Assembly: GCA_026417375.1 (NCBI GenBank)
Contig: JAOADJ010000001.1
Coordinates: 25,336-89,335, forward strand
Direction of reading: 5' to 3'
DNA: 64,000 nucleotides
Origin: Melioribacteraceae bacterium
GTDB taxonomy: Bacteria > Bacteroidota > Ignavibacteria > Ignavibacteriales > Melioribacteraceae
In this document: positions 35,001 to 43,054 of the stretch, piece by piece
Position numbering within the stretch: the stretch's first letter is position 1
How the letters are laid out: each line of letters starts with the position of its first letter
Notes under the pieces: model-generated
What the model saw: only the letters and a program-made list of their open reading frames with translations
Databases searched by the model: none
Told to the model about the DNA's origin: nothing
Translations under genes and position numbers: made by a program

Positions 35001-35149
35001 TTGCAACTATTGTAAATGAATTTCAAAAAGCGGGAACATATAATGTTAAACTAAATATCTCGAATTATAATTTAGCATCTGGTGTTTATTTTTATCACTT
35101 GAAAGCGGGTAATCACATTCAAACAAAGAAAATGATAATTTTAAAATAA
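32015..35149 (+). CDS. T9SS-exported GH3 enzyme with CARDB and F5/8 type C domains
   Basis: 1044 aa. Signal peptide, then a GH3 TIM barrel (about 28-300) with KHFYTEYRQAGR and nucleophile D245 in VVSDW. Next are the GH3 alpha/beta sandwich (about 320-555), a fibronectin-III-like domain, a CARDB domain (about 690-810) and an F5/8 type C sugar-binding domain (about 820-950). The T9SS sorting domain (QNYPNPFNPTTNIIY...SGVYFYHLKAG) is at the C-terminus. Probably a surface or secreted beta-glucosidase/xylosidase. ATG 32027 is an alternative start. Confidence 0.92.
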   Translation: MWFKMRRKSFLVLLLIVASFTQINSQTLEQKITELISKMTLQEKIKQLHQQGSFNTEDNQKLNIPGFIMADGPHGVRNGFATSFPVGIGMAATWDKDLSFKVGEAMGKEFRGKGINQALGPCLDLTLDPRNGRTPETTSEDPFLNAVINTAMVKGIQSTPTIATIKHFYTEYRQAGRTTNNYTLSNRNILEQHALPFREAIQLGGAFSVMSSYNSLNGKFAARNSNLLTTILRNKWGFPFYVVSDWNSIYSNPEEAINAGCDIEMGSTLFQSSGGLLELVNTGKLTEAAIDKAVRRVLRTKFLSGLMNYYPQGDPADVNSNAHQKLVLEAGKKSLVLLKNLDNILPLNKNLINKIAVIGPNAAIMQTDGSGSSWVEPFYKISPKEGIEKYIGSSKVLYAKGCEISGTSYSSDLNNALNYASQADVVIFFGGLDQTQEGEGFDRVNNSIELPGKQKDLIKLLSGVNKNLIVVLISGGICTVTPFIDDIKGLIYGFYPGQEGGNAIAQVLFGDYNPSGKLPVTMPTNDSQLPDRMSNNLDNNFGGGYRWFDRKNFIPQFPFGFGLSYTNFELTNFQINHSNWAFWDDEIIISVDVTNKGKIAGEEVVQLYITKSKGVVEHNPKDLKGFEKIYLEPGQSKKVTFNITPDLLYYFRQQSNSYEFEPGPHVFKVGNSSLNLTFSHTLDIRPRPPKPDLQIANVYTVPRYPLQGEKVIFLATIINRGTGPSPASTFHEVSFKINGKIVSRSVELADSISKGGMALVCGNIGETINDNNYWIADKPGTYIVEITVDDKNSISEINESNNKSFYTLRVYETPAQNLAYKKKTDASSIEAFDYVSEYAVDGNYSTRWSSQFNDPQYFKVDLGESKYFNEIKIFWETAYGKEYIIEVSNDNSNWKKIIEQKNGFGNVEKWIVNETARYIRLTGIKRGTEYGYSIYEFEIYNKTISEVENLLNELPEKFSLQQNYPNPFNPTTNIIYTLPFDSEVKLKIFDSIGSEVATIVNEFQKAGTYNVKLNISNYNLASGVYFYHLKAGNHIQTKKMIILK

Positions 35150-35168
35150 ACCTTATCAAGAGGTTTTT

Positions 35169-36416
35169 ATGAGTGAAACAAAATTTTTATTTGCGTTAAT
35201 TAAAAGTGACATTTCACCTTCAAACGAAATTGCAAAAGATCTTATTGAAAAATTAATTGAAATTGGTGGTGAACGATTTAATGAAAACAAAATAACATCA
35301 CGATTACCATTGTGCTATTTGGTTTTAACTGGTGGCACTGAAAAAAAAATTATTAATATAATTGAAGAAAGAAAAAAACATTTAAATAATGAACCAGTAA
35401 TTTTAATAGCTCATCCCGAAAATAATTCATTACCTGCTTCTTTAGAAACATTAGCCTATTTGATTAATAAAAACATTAATGGTAAAATAATTTACATTGA
35501 TGAAAATTTATCAATTGAACATTTTCACGAAATAGAAAAATTGATAAAGTATATTTCAATTTATAACCAGCTAAATGAAATTAAAGTTGGTTTAATAGGT
35601 GAACCTTCTGATTGGCTAATTGCTAGTAATCCTTATCATGAAGAAATAAAAAAACATTGGGGAATTAATATTGTTAAAATTGATATTGATGAACTTATTA
35701 ATCAAATAGAAAATGTTGATGATAAAGAGATAGAAGAAGAAAATTTTTTGCTAACAAAAAAAGCAATTGAAACAAAAGAACCATCAAAAAAAGAAATTAA
35801 AAATGTAATTAAAGTTTATAATGCTCTTAAAAAAGTAATTCAAAAGTATAGTTTAAATTCTGTTTCATTAAGATGTTTTGATTTGGTTACTGAATTAAAA
35901 ACAACCGGATGTTTTGCTCTTTCTAAATTAAACGATGACGGAATTATTGCTGGTTGCGAAGGTGATATTGTTTCAACAATTGGTATGATTTGGCTAAATA
36001 TGATGACAGATCAACTAGTATGGATGGCTAATCCTGCAAAAATTTATGAAAATGAAAACTCTGTTCTACTTGCGCATTGTACTGTTCCTATTTCAATGAC
36101 TCAGAATTACAAACTCCGTTCACATTTTGAAAGTAATTTAGGTGTTGGAATTCAGGGAGAAATGTCGAAAGGAAAAATAACTTTGCTTAGGCTTGGCGGA
36201 GCAAACCTTGAAAAAATTTGGACAACAAATGGTGAAATAATTGAATCGTCAAGTGATGAAAATTTATGTCGCACACAAGTAAAAGTTAAGCTTCATGGAA
36301 GTAAAGTTTCTGAACTTTTGAATAACCCATTAGGTAATCATATTTTAATGGTTAGAGGAAATTTTGCGAAAGATTTAATTAACTGGTGGGAATTATTTAT
36401 TTCCAAAATTAATTAA
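35169..36416 (+). CDS. L-fucose/L-arabinose isomerase-like protein
   Basis: 415 aa. Two-domain pattern of the fucose isomerase-like group: an N-terminal Rossmann-like half (LVLTGGTEKKI, VILIAHPENNSLPASLET) and a metal-binding C-terminal half with LRCFDLVTELKTTGCFALSKLNDDGIIAGCEGDI and LLAHCTVP. These enzymes interconvert aldoses and ketoses with Mn2+. The exact sugar is unknown. It sits 19 nt after the GH3 gene and could process its product. Confidence 0.8.
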   Translation: MSETKFLFALIKSDISPSNEIAKDLIEKLIEIGGERFNENKITSRLPLCYLVLTGGTEKKIINIIEERKKHLNNEPVILIAHPENNSLPASLETLAYLINKNINGKIIYIDENLSIEHFHEIEKLIKYISIYNQLNEIKVGLIGEPSDWLIASNPYHEEIKKHWGINIVKIDIDELINQIENVDDKEIEEENFLLTKKAIETKEPSKKEIKNVIKVYNALKKVIQKYSLNSVSLRCFDLVTELKTTGCFALSKLNDDGIIAGCEGDIVSTIGMIWLNMMTDQLVWMANPAKIYENENSVLLAHCTVPISMTQNYKLRSHFESNLGVGIQGEMSKGKITLLRLGGANLEKIWTTNGEIIESSSDENLCRTQVKVKLHGSKVSELLNNPLGNHILMVRGNFAKDLINWWELFISKIN

Positions 36417-36418
36417 TC

Positions 36419-36448
36419 CAAAGAGATAGTTGTTTAAGTATCTCTTTG
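36419..36448. terminator. Hairpin between convergent genes
   Basis: CAAAGAGATA (36419-36428) and TATCTCTTTG (36439-36448), a perfect 10-bp stem. There is no strong T tract on either side, so it is a weaker terminator candidate. Confidence 0.6.
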
Positions 36449-36475
36449 AATTAATCACTTAACTGTTAATAAAAA

Positions 36476-38533
36476 TTATTTCATTAAAATCATCTTTTTT
36501 GTTTGAACAAATTCGCCAGCTTGCAATTTATAAATGTACATTCCGCTTGATAAATTGCTTGCGTCAAATTCTACTTCGTAGTTTCCTGCTTCTTTATATT
36601 CATTTACTATTGTTGCAACTTCTTTCCCTATTACATCATATACTTTTATTGTTTGATAACCTGCTTTGGGAACACTCCAACTAATTTTTGTTTTAGGGTT
36701 AAATGGATTTGGGTAGTTTTGATGAAGTGTAAAATTGGTCGGCAATACATTGTTATATTTTTCAACTGATGTAATTAACTCGGAAAGTGGTCTTCTCCAA
36801 ACACCTTCGCCACCATTTGTTCCGGCATATAAATAACCATTAAAAACTGTAAAAGTCTGAACATATGGATATGTTAATCCAGTGTTTATGTTACTCCAAC
36901 TTGTACCATTGTTAGTAGAAAGAAAAACACCATTTGCCCAAATGCTTATAAAAAGATTTGAACCAACACTAATAATTGCATAACTATTTGTACTTGTTAA
37001 ACCAGAGTTTATAGAAGTCCAAGTACTACCATTTATTGGTACAAAATAAATCCCATTATTTGTAGCCACATAAATATTGGAACCCATAACAGTCATTCCA
37101 CGTGTAGTAGAATTAGAAGGTAATCCTGAAGAAAATGCCGTCCAACTTGATCCATTGTTTGAAGAAATAAAAACCGGACCATTAGTTGTGCCAGCAATAA
37201 GATTAGAACCACTTGCAAGAAGAGAATAAATATTTGTATTTGTTAATCCACTATTTACTGCAGTCCAGGTTGCTCCATCATTCGAAGAAATATAAACTCC
37301 AAGCGTAGTTCCCGCAAAAATATTTGAACCTATTGTTGCAAGTGAACTTACATACAAACTGGTCAGACCAGTATTAACGGTTCTCCAGCTTATTCCATTA
37401 TCTGTAGAACGATACACACCATTACCATACGTTGCAGCAAATAAATTTGAACCAAAAGAAATAACCGAAGAGCTAATTATAGTACTCGGTATTCCGGCAA
37501 ATGGCCTCCAGCCAACTCCATTATTTGTTGAAAGAAATGTACCAGCTGCTGTTGATGCATAGAGATTTGAGCCAACTGGGGTGAGCTTTTTAACATCATC
37601 GCTTACCAAACCACCAATAATTGGGGTCCAATTATTTCCATTATCTGATGAAATAAAAATTGTAGAACCTGTTCCAGCAAAAAGGGTTGCGCCGTTAATT
37701 CCAAGTGCGGTAATATTTTTTATATGAATTCCATTATTAACTTCTACCCAGTTATTACCATTATTGGTAGAAAGAAAAACCCCCTTATCAGTTCCGGCAA
37801 ATAAATTTGTTCCGGAAATAAGAAGGCAATTAACATAATTAGTCGTTAACCCGTTATTTTTTGCAGTCCAACTTGACCCATTATTAGTTGAATGAAAAAC
37901 ACCCCCGCCCCATGTTGCAGCAAAAAAATTTGAACCAGAAACAACAATATCTTTAATTGATGTATTTGTTAACCCCGTACTAATTCCTGTCCAACTTGAT
38001 CCATTGTTAGTTGAAATAAATATTCCGTTGGTTGTTCCGGCAAAAAGATTTGTTCCGGAAACTGCTAGACAATTAACATTTTGAACTGTTAATCCATTGT
38101 TTACGGCAGACCAATTTGATCCATTGTTGGTTGAAATAAAAACACCGCCAGCAGTTGCAGCAAATAAATTATTTGAAATATTTTTTATAGAACGAACATC
38201 ATTACTAGCTAATCCATTTGGCGTATAACTCCAATTTTTACCATTATCAGATGAACGACAAGGTCCACTATTTGTAGAGGCAAATAAAAAATTATTAAAA
38301 ACATGAAGAGATTGAACATTTTTGCTAAATAATAGATTATTAACAGCTTCCCATGTTGAACCATTATTTGTAGATAAAAATACTCCTGCACCATATACCC
38401 CAGCAAAAATATTTGAACCCGATACAACAAACGAGGACATACTTCCACCGTGGAACGGATTAAGTTTTGTCCATTGTGCATTTATTGTAACAGTTAAAGA
38501 TAATGCAAAAATTATTTGAATTAACTTTTTCAT
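36476..38533 (-). CDS. T9SS-exported 14-blade beta-propeller protein
   Basis: 685 aa. Signal peptide, then 14 tandem units of about 40-43 residues with the pattern SGSNLFAGTxxGVFxSTNNGxSWTxVNNGLT. They contain the Asp-box-like S-T/S-N/D-N-G-x-x-W of BNR/sialidase repeats, and are followed by a T9SS sorting domain (QNYPNPFNPKTKISW...SGMYIYKLQAGEF). Fourteen units suggest two seven-blade propellers. No catalytic residues of sialidases are visible, so a binding or scaffold role is likely. Confidence 0.9.
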   Translation of the reverse strand: MKKLIQIIFALSLTVTINAQWTKLNPFHGGSMSSFVVSGSNIFAGVYGAGVFLSTNNGSTWEAVNNLLFSKNVQSLHVFNNFLFASTNSGPCRSSDNGKNWSYTPNGLASNDVRSIKNISNNLFAATAGGVFISTNNGSNWSAVNNGLTVQNVNCLAVSGTNLFAGTTNGIFISTNNGSSWTGISTGLTNTSIKDIVVSGSNFFAATWGGGVFHSTNNGSSWTAKNNGLTTNYVNCLLISGTNLFAGTDKGVFLSTNNGNNWVEVNNGIHIKNITALGINGATLFAGTGSTIFISSDNGNNWTPIIGGLVSDDVKKLTPVGSNLYASTAAGTFLSTNNGVGWRPFAGIPSTIISSSVISFGSNLFAATYGNGVYRSTDNGISWRTVNTGLTSLYVSSLATIGSNIFAGTTLGVYISSNDGATWTAVNSGLTNTNIYSLLASGSNLIAGTTNGPVFISSNNGSSWTAFSSGLPSNSTTRGMTVMGSNIYVATNNGIYFVPINGSTWTSINSGLTSTNSYAIISVGSNLFISIWANGVFLSTNNGTSWSNINTGLTYPYVQTFTVFNGYLYAGTNGGEGVWRRPLSELITSVEKYNNVLPTNFTLHQNYPNPFNPKTKISWSVPKAGYQTIKVYDVIGKEVATIVNEYKEAGNYEVEFDASNLSSGMYIYKLQAGEFVQTKKMILMK
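36763..38446 (-). repeat. Tandem about 120-bp coding repeats (propeller blades)
   Basis: The DNA carries recurrent blocks such as CCATTATTAGTTGAAAGAAA and CCGGCAAATAAATTTG in each unit. Units are diverged, not identical, so the array is old, but several adjacent blades (for example the third to sixth) are close enough for slippage or recombination. Confidence 0.8.
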
Positions 38534-38584
38534 AATTCATTCTCTTTTCTAGATATTTTTAAAATTTTATTTATTATGAAAAGA

Positions 38585-39358
38585 TTAATTCACTTTTATA
38601 TTAATACTTTTCACAATTTCAGAAACCATATAATATTTTTTATTTGCTGCAGTTACTGAATTATAATTATATCTGACAACAAAAAGCTGACAATCACCAC
38701 TGAAAGAAGTTAAGTCTGAAGCCGGAATTGTATAACTTCCGTTATCATTTAATTCCTGGTAAACTTTTGCTTGTCCTTTATCTTTAATATTAATTATTTG
38801 TACAAGAATTTTAGAAGTAGTTGAAGTATTTGACCATCTCACCTGAATTCCATTTGATTTAGTTACACTTGCATTTGCAGTTGGTGAAGTGATTGAATAA
38901 TCATTTGGGCTTCTAACAGCTCCGTTTAAAGCAGGAATTCCATTAGCACCAGCAACACTCCATGAATGATTTGCCCCGCCCCAACTTAAATTCAAAACAT
39001 TAGTTGGATTGTTAACATCCGGAGCCATGTAATAAGTTTTACCACCAGCATTTAATTTACCAAGTTGATTATTATTTACTGAAACAGCTCCTGCATCTAC
39101 ACCATCACCAAAAATTGCAGATGCTGCATTTGTTGATACATCAGGTAGCCCAGCAATTGGAGCTGCAACATAATAATTAATACTTGCCATTGAACCACCA
39201 AAATCTGGAGTATTTGCAAAACTTGGCATCGGTTGACCGGTGGGATTGGCAATATCTTTAGTTGCATCTGATTCAACAGGATTATCTTCTTTTTTACATC
39301 CATTAATTAAAAGGAGAAATAATACAACTGTAGCTATGTTAAATAAATAACGTTTCAT
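38585..39358 (-). CDS. Hypothetical lipoprotein
   Basis: 257 aa. Lipobox INGCKK followed by an acidic linker. The middle is Gly/Ala/Asn-rich (GDGVDAGAVSVNNNQLGKLNAGGKTYYMAPD). The C-terminal half is an immunoglobulin-like sandwich (TSPTANASVTKSNGIQVRWSNTS...VYQELNDNGSYTIPASDL). Not recognised. The start overlaps the truncated receiver gene (ATGA); 51 nt downstream begins the propeller gene on the same strand. Confidence 0.78.
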   Translation of the reverse strand: MKRYLFNIATVVLFLLLINGCKKEDNPVESDATKDIANPTGQPMPSFANTPDFGGSMASINYYVAAPIAGLPDVSTNAASAIFGDGVDAGAVSVNNNQLGKLNAGGKTYYMAPDVNNPTNVLNLSWGGANHSWSVAGANGIPALNGAVRSPNDYSITSPTANASVTKSNGIQVRWSNTSTTSKILVQIINIKDKGQAKVYQELNDNGSYTIPASDLTSFSGDCQLFVVRYNYNSVTAANKKYYMVSEIVKSINIKVN

Positions 39359-39561
39359 TTTTGTTCTTCCTCTATTGTTTTTGATATATCAAATTCTTGT
39401 GGATTTGCAATTATATAGTCAATTTTAATTTTTGAACAAATATTTAATGCTGCTTCTTTGCTTGTTACGGTCATTATATTATAACCTTCCCGCGATAAAA
39501 TTTCTCTTAGCTTTTTTAATGCAAAGGTGTTTGACTCGATTATTAATATTTGGTCATCCAT
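39355..39561 (-). CDS. Degenerate half receiver domain (68 aa)
   Basis: From the ATG at 39561 (the track adds ten codons upstream). The sequence DDQILIIESNTFALKKLREILSREGYNIMTV...IKIDYIIANPQEFD follows the first three strands of a response-regulator receiver. The acidic pair is replaced (ESN) and the phosphoacceptor position is Asn (IIANP). The second half of the domain is absent. It may be a decaying gene or a non-phosphorylated small protein. Coupled by ATGA to the lipoprotein gene. Confidence 0.6.
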   Translation of the reverse strand: MDDQILIIESNTFALKKLREILSREGYNIMTVTSKEAALNICSKIKIDYIIANPQEFDISKTIEEEQK

Positions 39562-39748
39562 TTTAGTTTTCAATTTATTCGTAGATGTCAATCTTTATGC
39601 CTATGAATAAATTGTTATTATAGAATGTTATTGTCTTGTTTGAAGATGTGAAGAATTGTAATTAATTAACTTAATAAGGCTTTTTTATTTTTCTTTATGT
39701 ATTATTTTTAAAAGTTGCTTGTAAAAAGTTTTCAGATAAAAATTTTCT

Positions 39749-39796
39749 GTTGCAAAATTGCAACTTAATATTATTTTATTGTTGTTGAATTACAAC
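39749..39796. promoter_or_regulatory. Two 16-bp dyads in the divergent region
   Basis: GTTGCAAAATTGCAAC (39749-39764) and GTTGTTGAATTACAAC (39781-39796) share 12 of 16 bases, and each is an inverted repeat. Both are followed by TTAA and they are 32 bp apart start to start (about three turns). They lie between the half-receiver gene and the divergent helical-repeat gene. Confidence 0.4.
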
Positions 39797-39811
39797 TTAA
39801 AATTAAACAAT

Positions 39812-40333
39812 ATGAATAAAGATCAAATAAGAAAAATATTTGTCGAATCAACTTCTTCAGATGAATTATTTGATATGTTCGTAAATTCACTAAAATTAGA
39901 AATAAATGAATTTGAACATTATGCTCCATTATTTTCAAATCCTGTTTTATCTGTTGATGAAATTAAAATGTTTGCAGATAAACTTTCCCGTGTGTTAAAT
40001 AATGATGTTTCAAAAATGTATTTATTGGTAGGTGAAGTTTTTTTTGATAGATATTTATTTCAGGATGCTTTTGAATTTTTTCAAAAATCTTTTTTTACTG
40101 AGTCATCAAATTATGTTCCTTTATTAAATATTCTGGGTCTTTATAATTATGATTACGATGATCCATTAAACCACAAGGTTTTAGATTTTATTTTAACTAA
40201 TATTAATAAGGTTAATAAAAAAAGTGTAGTTTATTTAGAACTTGCAAAGGTTTATAAAAAGTTGGGTGATATAAATAATTTTAATAAATATAATGCGCTT
40301 TCATATAGAGCTGGTGAACTTGAAGAAGATTAG
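39812..40333 (+). CDS. Hypothetical TPR-like cytoplasmic protein
   Basis: 173 aa from the ATG at 39812; the track's 18 upstream codons run through the dyads. No signal peptide. All-helical, with repeats resembling TPR units (DVSKMYLLVGEVFFDRYLFQDAFEFFQKSF, SVVYLELAKVYKKLGDINNFNKYNALSYRAG). Not recognised. Its stop overlaps that of the convergent patatin gene. Confidence 0.7.
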   Translation: MNKDQIRKIFVESTSSDELFDMFVNSLKLEINEFEHYAPLFSNPVLSVDEIKMFADKLSRVLNNDVSKMYLLVGEVFFDRYLFQDAFEFFQKSFFTESSNYVPLLNILGLYNYDYDDPLNHKVLDFILTNINKVNKKSVVYLELAKVYKKLGDINNFNKYNALSYRAGELEED

Positions 40334-43032
40334 TAATAAAAACCGATTGTGAAGTAAAAAAATGTTGGTCCTAAGACTAATTTATTTTTTGTTAATGTAT
40401 TTGCAAAATAAAAACTTTTACCAATTGAAAAATCTGCTGGTCCAATTGGTGTTTTAAATGATAGAGTAGAACCAATTCCATGTAAAAGATCTTTAAGACG
40501 TATCTGTTCTCTTTCCTTCCAAATAGAACCAAGATCATATCTTAATCTTAAATATGAATCGAAAAATATTTTAAAAGGAAATTTATACCGTACTTCTAAA
40601 GAAGAAACAAAAACTTGTCTTCCTCTATATTCAAATTCTCTCATTCCAAAAAATGAATTTTGTCCACCCAAAGAAAATTGTTGACTTAACGGAAGTGTTT
40701 TATCGGCAGAACCAATTAAAGTTCTAAAACTCCAAACATGATCTGAACGTAATCCAAAAAAAACTTTATAATCAAATAAAAATTTTGTGTAGCTGATATC
40801 ACCACCTAAAAATGTTTGTGCGGTTTCATAATATGTATTAACTAAAAATCCTTTGGTTGGATATGGATATTCATTTTGTGAATCAATATGTAAATTAATT
40901 CTAAAACTTGAAATATTAGTTTTATAATTTGCTTCGGTAAAATTTGAAGATGGAGAAATTTCATCTCTGTTGTATCGAGCTTCGAACATTAAATTTCCAA
41001 ATCTTTCAACCTGAGTTCCTACACCAAAAGAAATTCCAAAGCTTGATTGTTTATATTCTCCAAATTTTATTCTTGAATATCGTTTTGGATTATTGACAAC
41101 TTCGTTTATGTAATTATTTATGTTTATGTAATCGTAAAAAGCACGCACTTTATAAGTGAAATAGGAATCAAAAACTCTGTTGGCTTTTTGTTCAACAGAA
41201 AAGGTTCCATTTCTAATTCCTCCTGAAAAAGTAGCTCCTATTTCAGTTCCTGTTCCATTAAAATTTTCATCTCTGATATCTGCCGAAACCTGGGTTAAGT
41301 ATTCATTATCAACCCGCATTCCTAATCTTATAATTGATGATTCTTTTTCTAAAAGAGAAATTAATAGTTTGTTTTTATCATCTTTAGAAATTACACTTAA
41401 TTCTATTTGGTCAAACAAGTTTGTACTTCTTAAATTTGTTAACCCTTTGTATGCAACTTCATATTTAAAATAATCACCAACTCTTAAAGGAAATTCTCTG
41501 GTTATTATTTCTTCTTTTGTTTTTTTATTTCCAATTACATCTATATCCGAAATTATTCCTTCATTAATTTTTATGTTTATTGCTTGCGATGTTGAATCAT
41601 AAAACACTTTTTCAACTTTTGCAAATGAATATCCATTTCTTTTATAAATTCTTAAAACATTTAAAATGTTTTCAAATGTTTTTCTTGCACTGAATGGTTT
41701 ATCAATTAAATTTCTTAGGCTGCTTATAATTGAATCGCCGGGAATTATTTTTGCACCTGTTAAATCAATTTGTTTTACAATTAAATTTTGTTTCGCATCA
41801 ATTTTTAATATTGATGAAGAATCACTCTTTAAAATGTAAATCTTTGGTTCAGACCAATATCCATCTTGAAATACTTTATAGAATGCAAAGAGAATTTCTT
41901 TGGATGATACTTTCTTTTTGTTTTCAATTAAATCAAAAGTTCTTTTTTCTAAATCATTAGTATTATTTGTTATTTCTAAATTTTCAAAAAAATATTCTTC
42001 GTTGATTTTGTTTTTAAATTCAGTTTTAAATTTTTCATATATATTATCAGTTATTTTTGAAGAAATTTTATAACCTTCTTCTATAAAAAAATTCAAATCT
42101 GTAAAATCAGAATTCTTTTTGTTGCCAATATCTGGAGTAATTATAAAATCTGCTTCAGCTAATTGCTGGCTATTTAATATTTTCATTGGAATGCTTACTA
42201 ATTGATCCGCTATTCTCCATGGAACATCTAATTCCTCTTCATCATAAAGAGGACTTGAAGAATTAACAGCAATTACAATATCGGCACCAATTTTTTTTGT
42301 TTCTTTAACAGGAACATTTGCCACTAAGCCACCATCAACCAATAGCATTGTATCTTTTTTGACCGGAGGCAATAACAAAGTTACACTAGAACTTGCACGC
42401 AACGCTGCACCAAGAGGACCATCTTCAATTATTACTTCTTTGCCCGAAACCAGATCAGCACTTACGGCTCTAAATTTATTTTTAAACAAATCATAAGTTG
42501 AATCATTGTAAAGTGGTGCACCTATTGCCATTAAGTTTAAAAAGTTTGCAGCTCGTTGCCCTGATGAAAGTGATGTCGGTATAATTGGTTTCAATCCATT
42601 TAGTCTTAGTGTTAGTAATGCTTTATCTTCTGTAATTTTTTGATCTACAAATAATTCATTTCTTTCGGCTTGTTTTGCTGAAAAAAAATCTTCCCAATTA
42701 GTTGCTTTCATTATTGAATCAAGTTCATTTAATCTGTATCCAGCACTGTAAAGACCACCAACAATGCTTCCCATACTTGTACCGACTATTATTTCAACCG
42801 GAATATTTTTTTCTTCGAAAGCTTTTAATACTCCAACTTGAGATAAAGCTCTGGATCCACCTCCGCTTAAAGCAATTCCTATTTTGGGTAATGCTTTGGG
42901 AATTTTTTCAGTTAGTCCAAATGGTAATTTTTTTTCAACTAATTCAAAATTGAGATTGATTTTTTCTTGTGCGGTTAAATTGAAATAAAGGAGAGAGAAA
43001 AAAATAATTTTTAAAAAAATTCTTTTTCTCAT
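40330..43032 (-). CDS. Patatin-like phospholipase with POTRA and surface-antigen barrel
   Basis: 900 aa. Signal peptide. Patatin domain (about 50-330) with oxyanion GGGSRA, nucleophile S86 in GTSMG and D233 in DGGLVANVPV. POTRA-like segments (about 440-560) precede a BamA/Omp85-type barrel (about 570-900) ending in an aromatic strand (FTIGFYY). The layout is that of type Vd-like autotransporters (PlpD) and Bacteroidota relatives. It would place a lipase at the cell envelope. It lies 22 nt downstream of yidC. Confidence 0.92.
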   Translation of the reverse strand: MRKRIFLKIIFFSLLYFNLTAQEKINLNFELVEKKLPFGLTEKIPKALPKIGIALSGGGSRALSQVGVLKAFEEKNIPVEIIVGTSMGSIVGGLYSAGYRLNELDSIMKATNWEDFFSAKQAERNELFVDQKITEDKALLTLRLNGLKPIIPTSLSSGQRAANFLNLMAIGAPLYNDSTYDLFKNKFRAVSADLVSGKEVIIEDGPLGAALRASSSVTLLLPPVKKDTMLLVDGGLVANVPVKETKKIGADIVIAVNSSSPLYDEEELDVPWRIADQLVSIPMKILNSQQLAEADFIITPDIGNKKNSDFTDLNFFIEEGYKISSKITDNIYEKFKTEFKNKINEEYFFENLEITNNTNDLEKRTFDLIENKKKVSSKEILFAFYKVFQDGYWSEPKIYILKSDSSSILKIDAKQNLIVKQIDLTGAKIIPGDSIISSLRNLIDKPFSARKTFENILNVLRIYKRNGYSFAKVEKVFYDSTSQAINIKINEGIISDIDVIGNKKTKEEIITREFPLRVGDYFKYEVAYKGLTNLRSTNLFDQIELSVISKDDKNKLLISLLEKESSIIRLGMRVDNEYLTQVSADIRDENFNGTGTEIGATFSGGIRNGTFSVEQKANRVFDSYFTYKVRAFYDYININNYINEVVNNPKRYSRIKFGEYKQSSFGISFGVGTQVERFGNLMFEARYNRDEISPSSNFTEANYKTNISSFRINLHIDSQNEYPYPTKGFLVNTYYETAQTFLGGDISYTKFLFDYKVFFGLRSDHVWSFRTLIGSADKTLPLSQQFSLGGQNSFFGMREFEYRGRQVFVSSLEVRYKFPFKIFFDSYLRLRYDLGSIWKEREQIRLKDLLHGIGSTLSFKTPIGPADFSIGKSFYFANTLTKNKLVLGPTFFYFTIGFYY

Positions 43033-43054
43033 TTTATTCTCTCTCCAATAAAAT

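Noticed and set aside
36763-38446. Regularly spaced repeats that could suggest a CRISPR array
   Set aside because: The repeats are about 120 bp, diverged and in frame, encoding beta-propeller blades within a single ORF with signal peptide and sorting domain.
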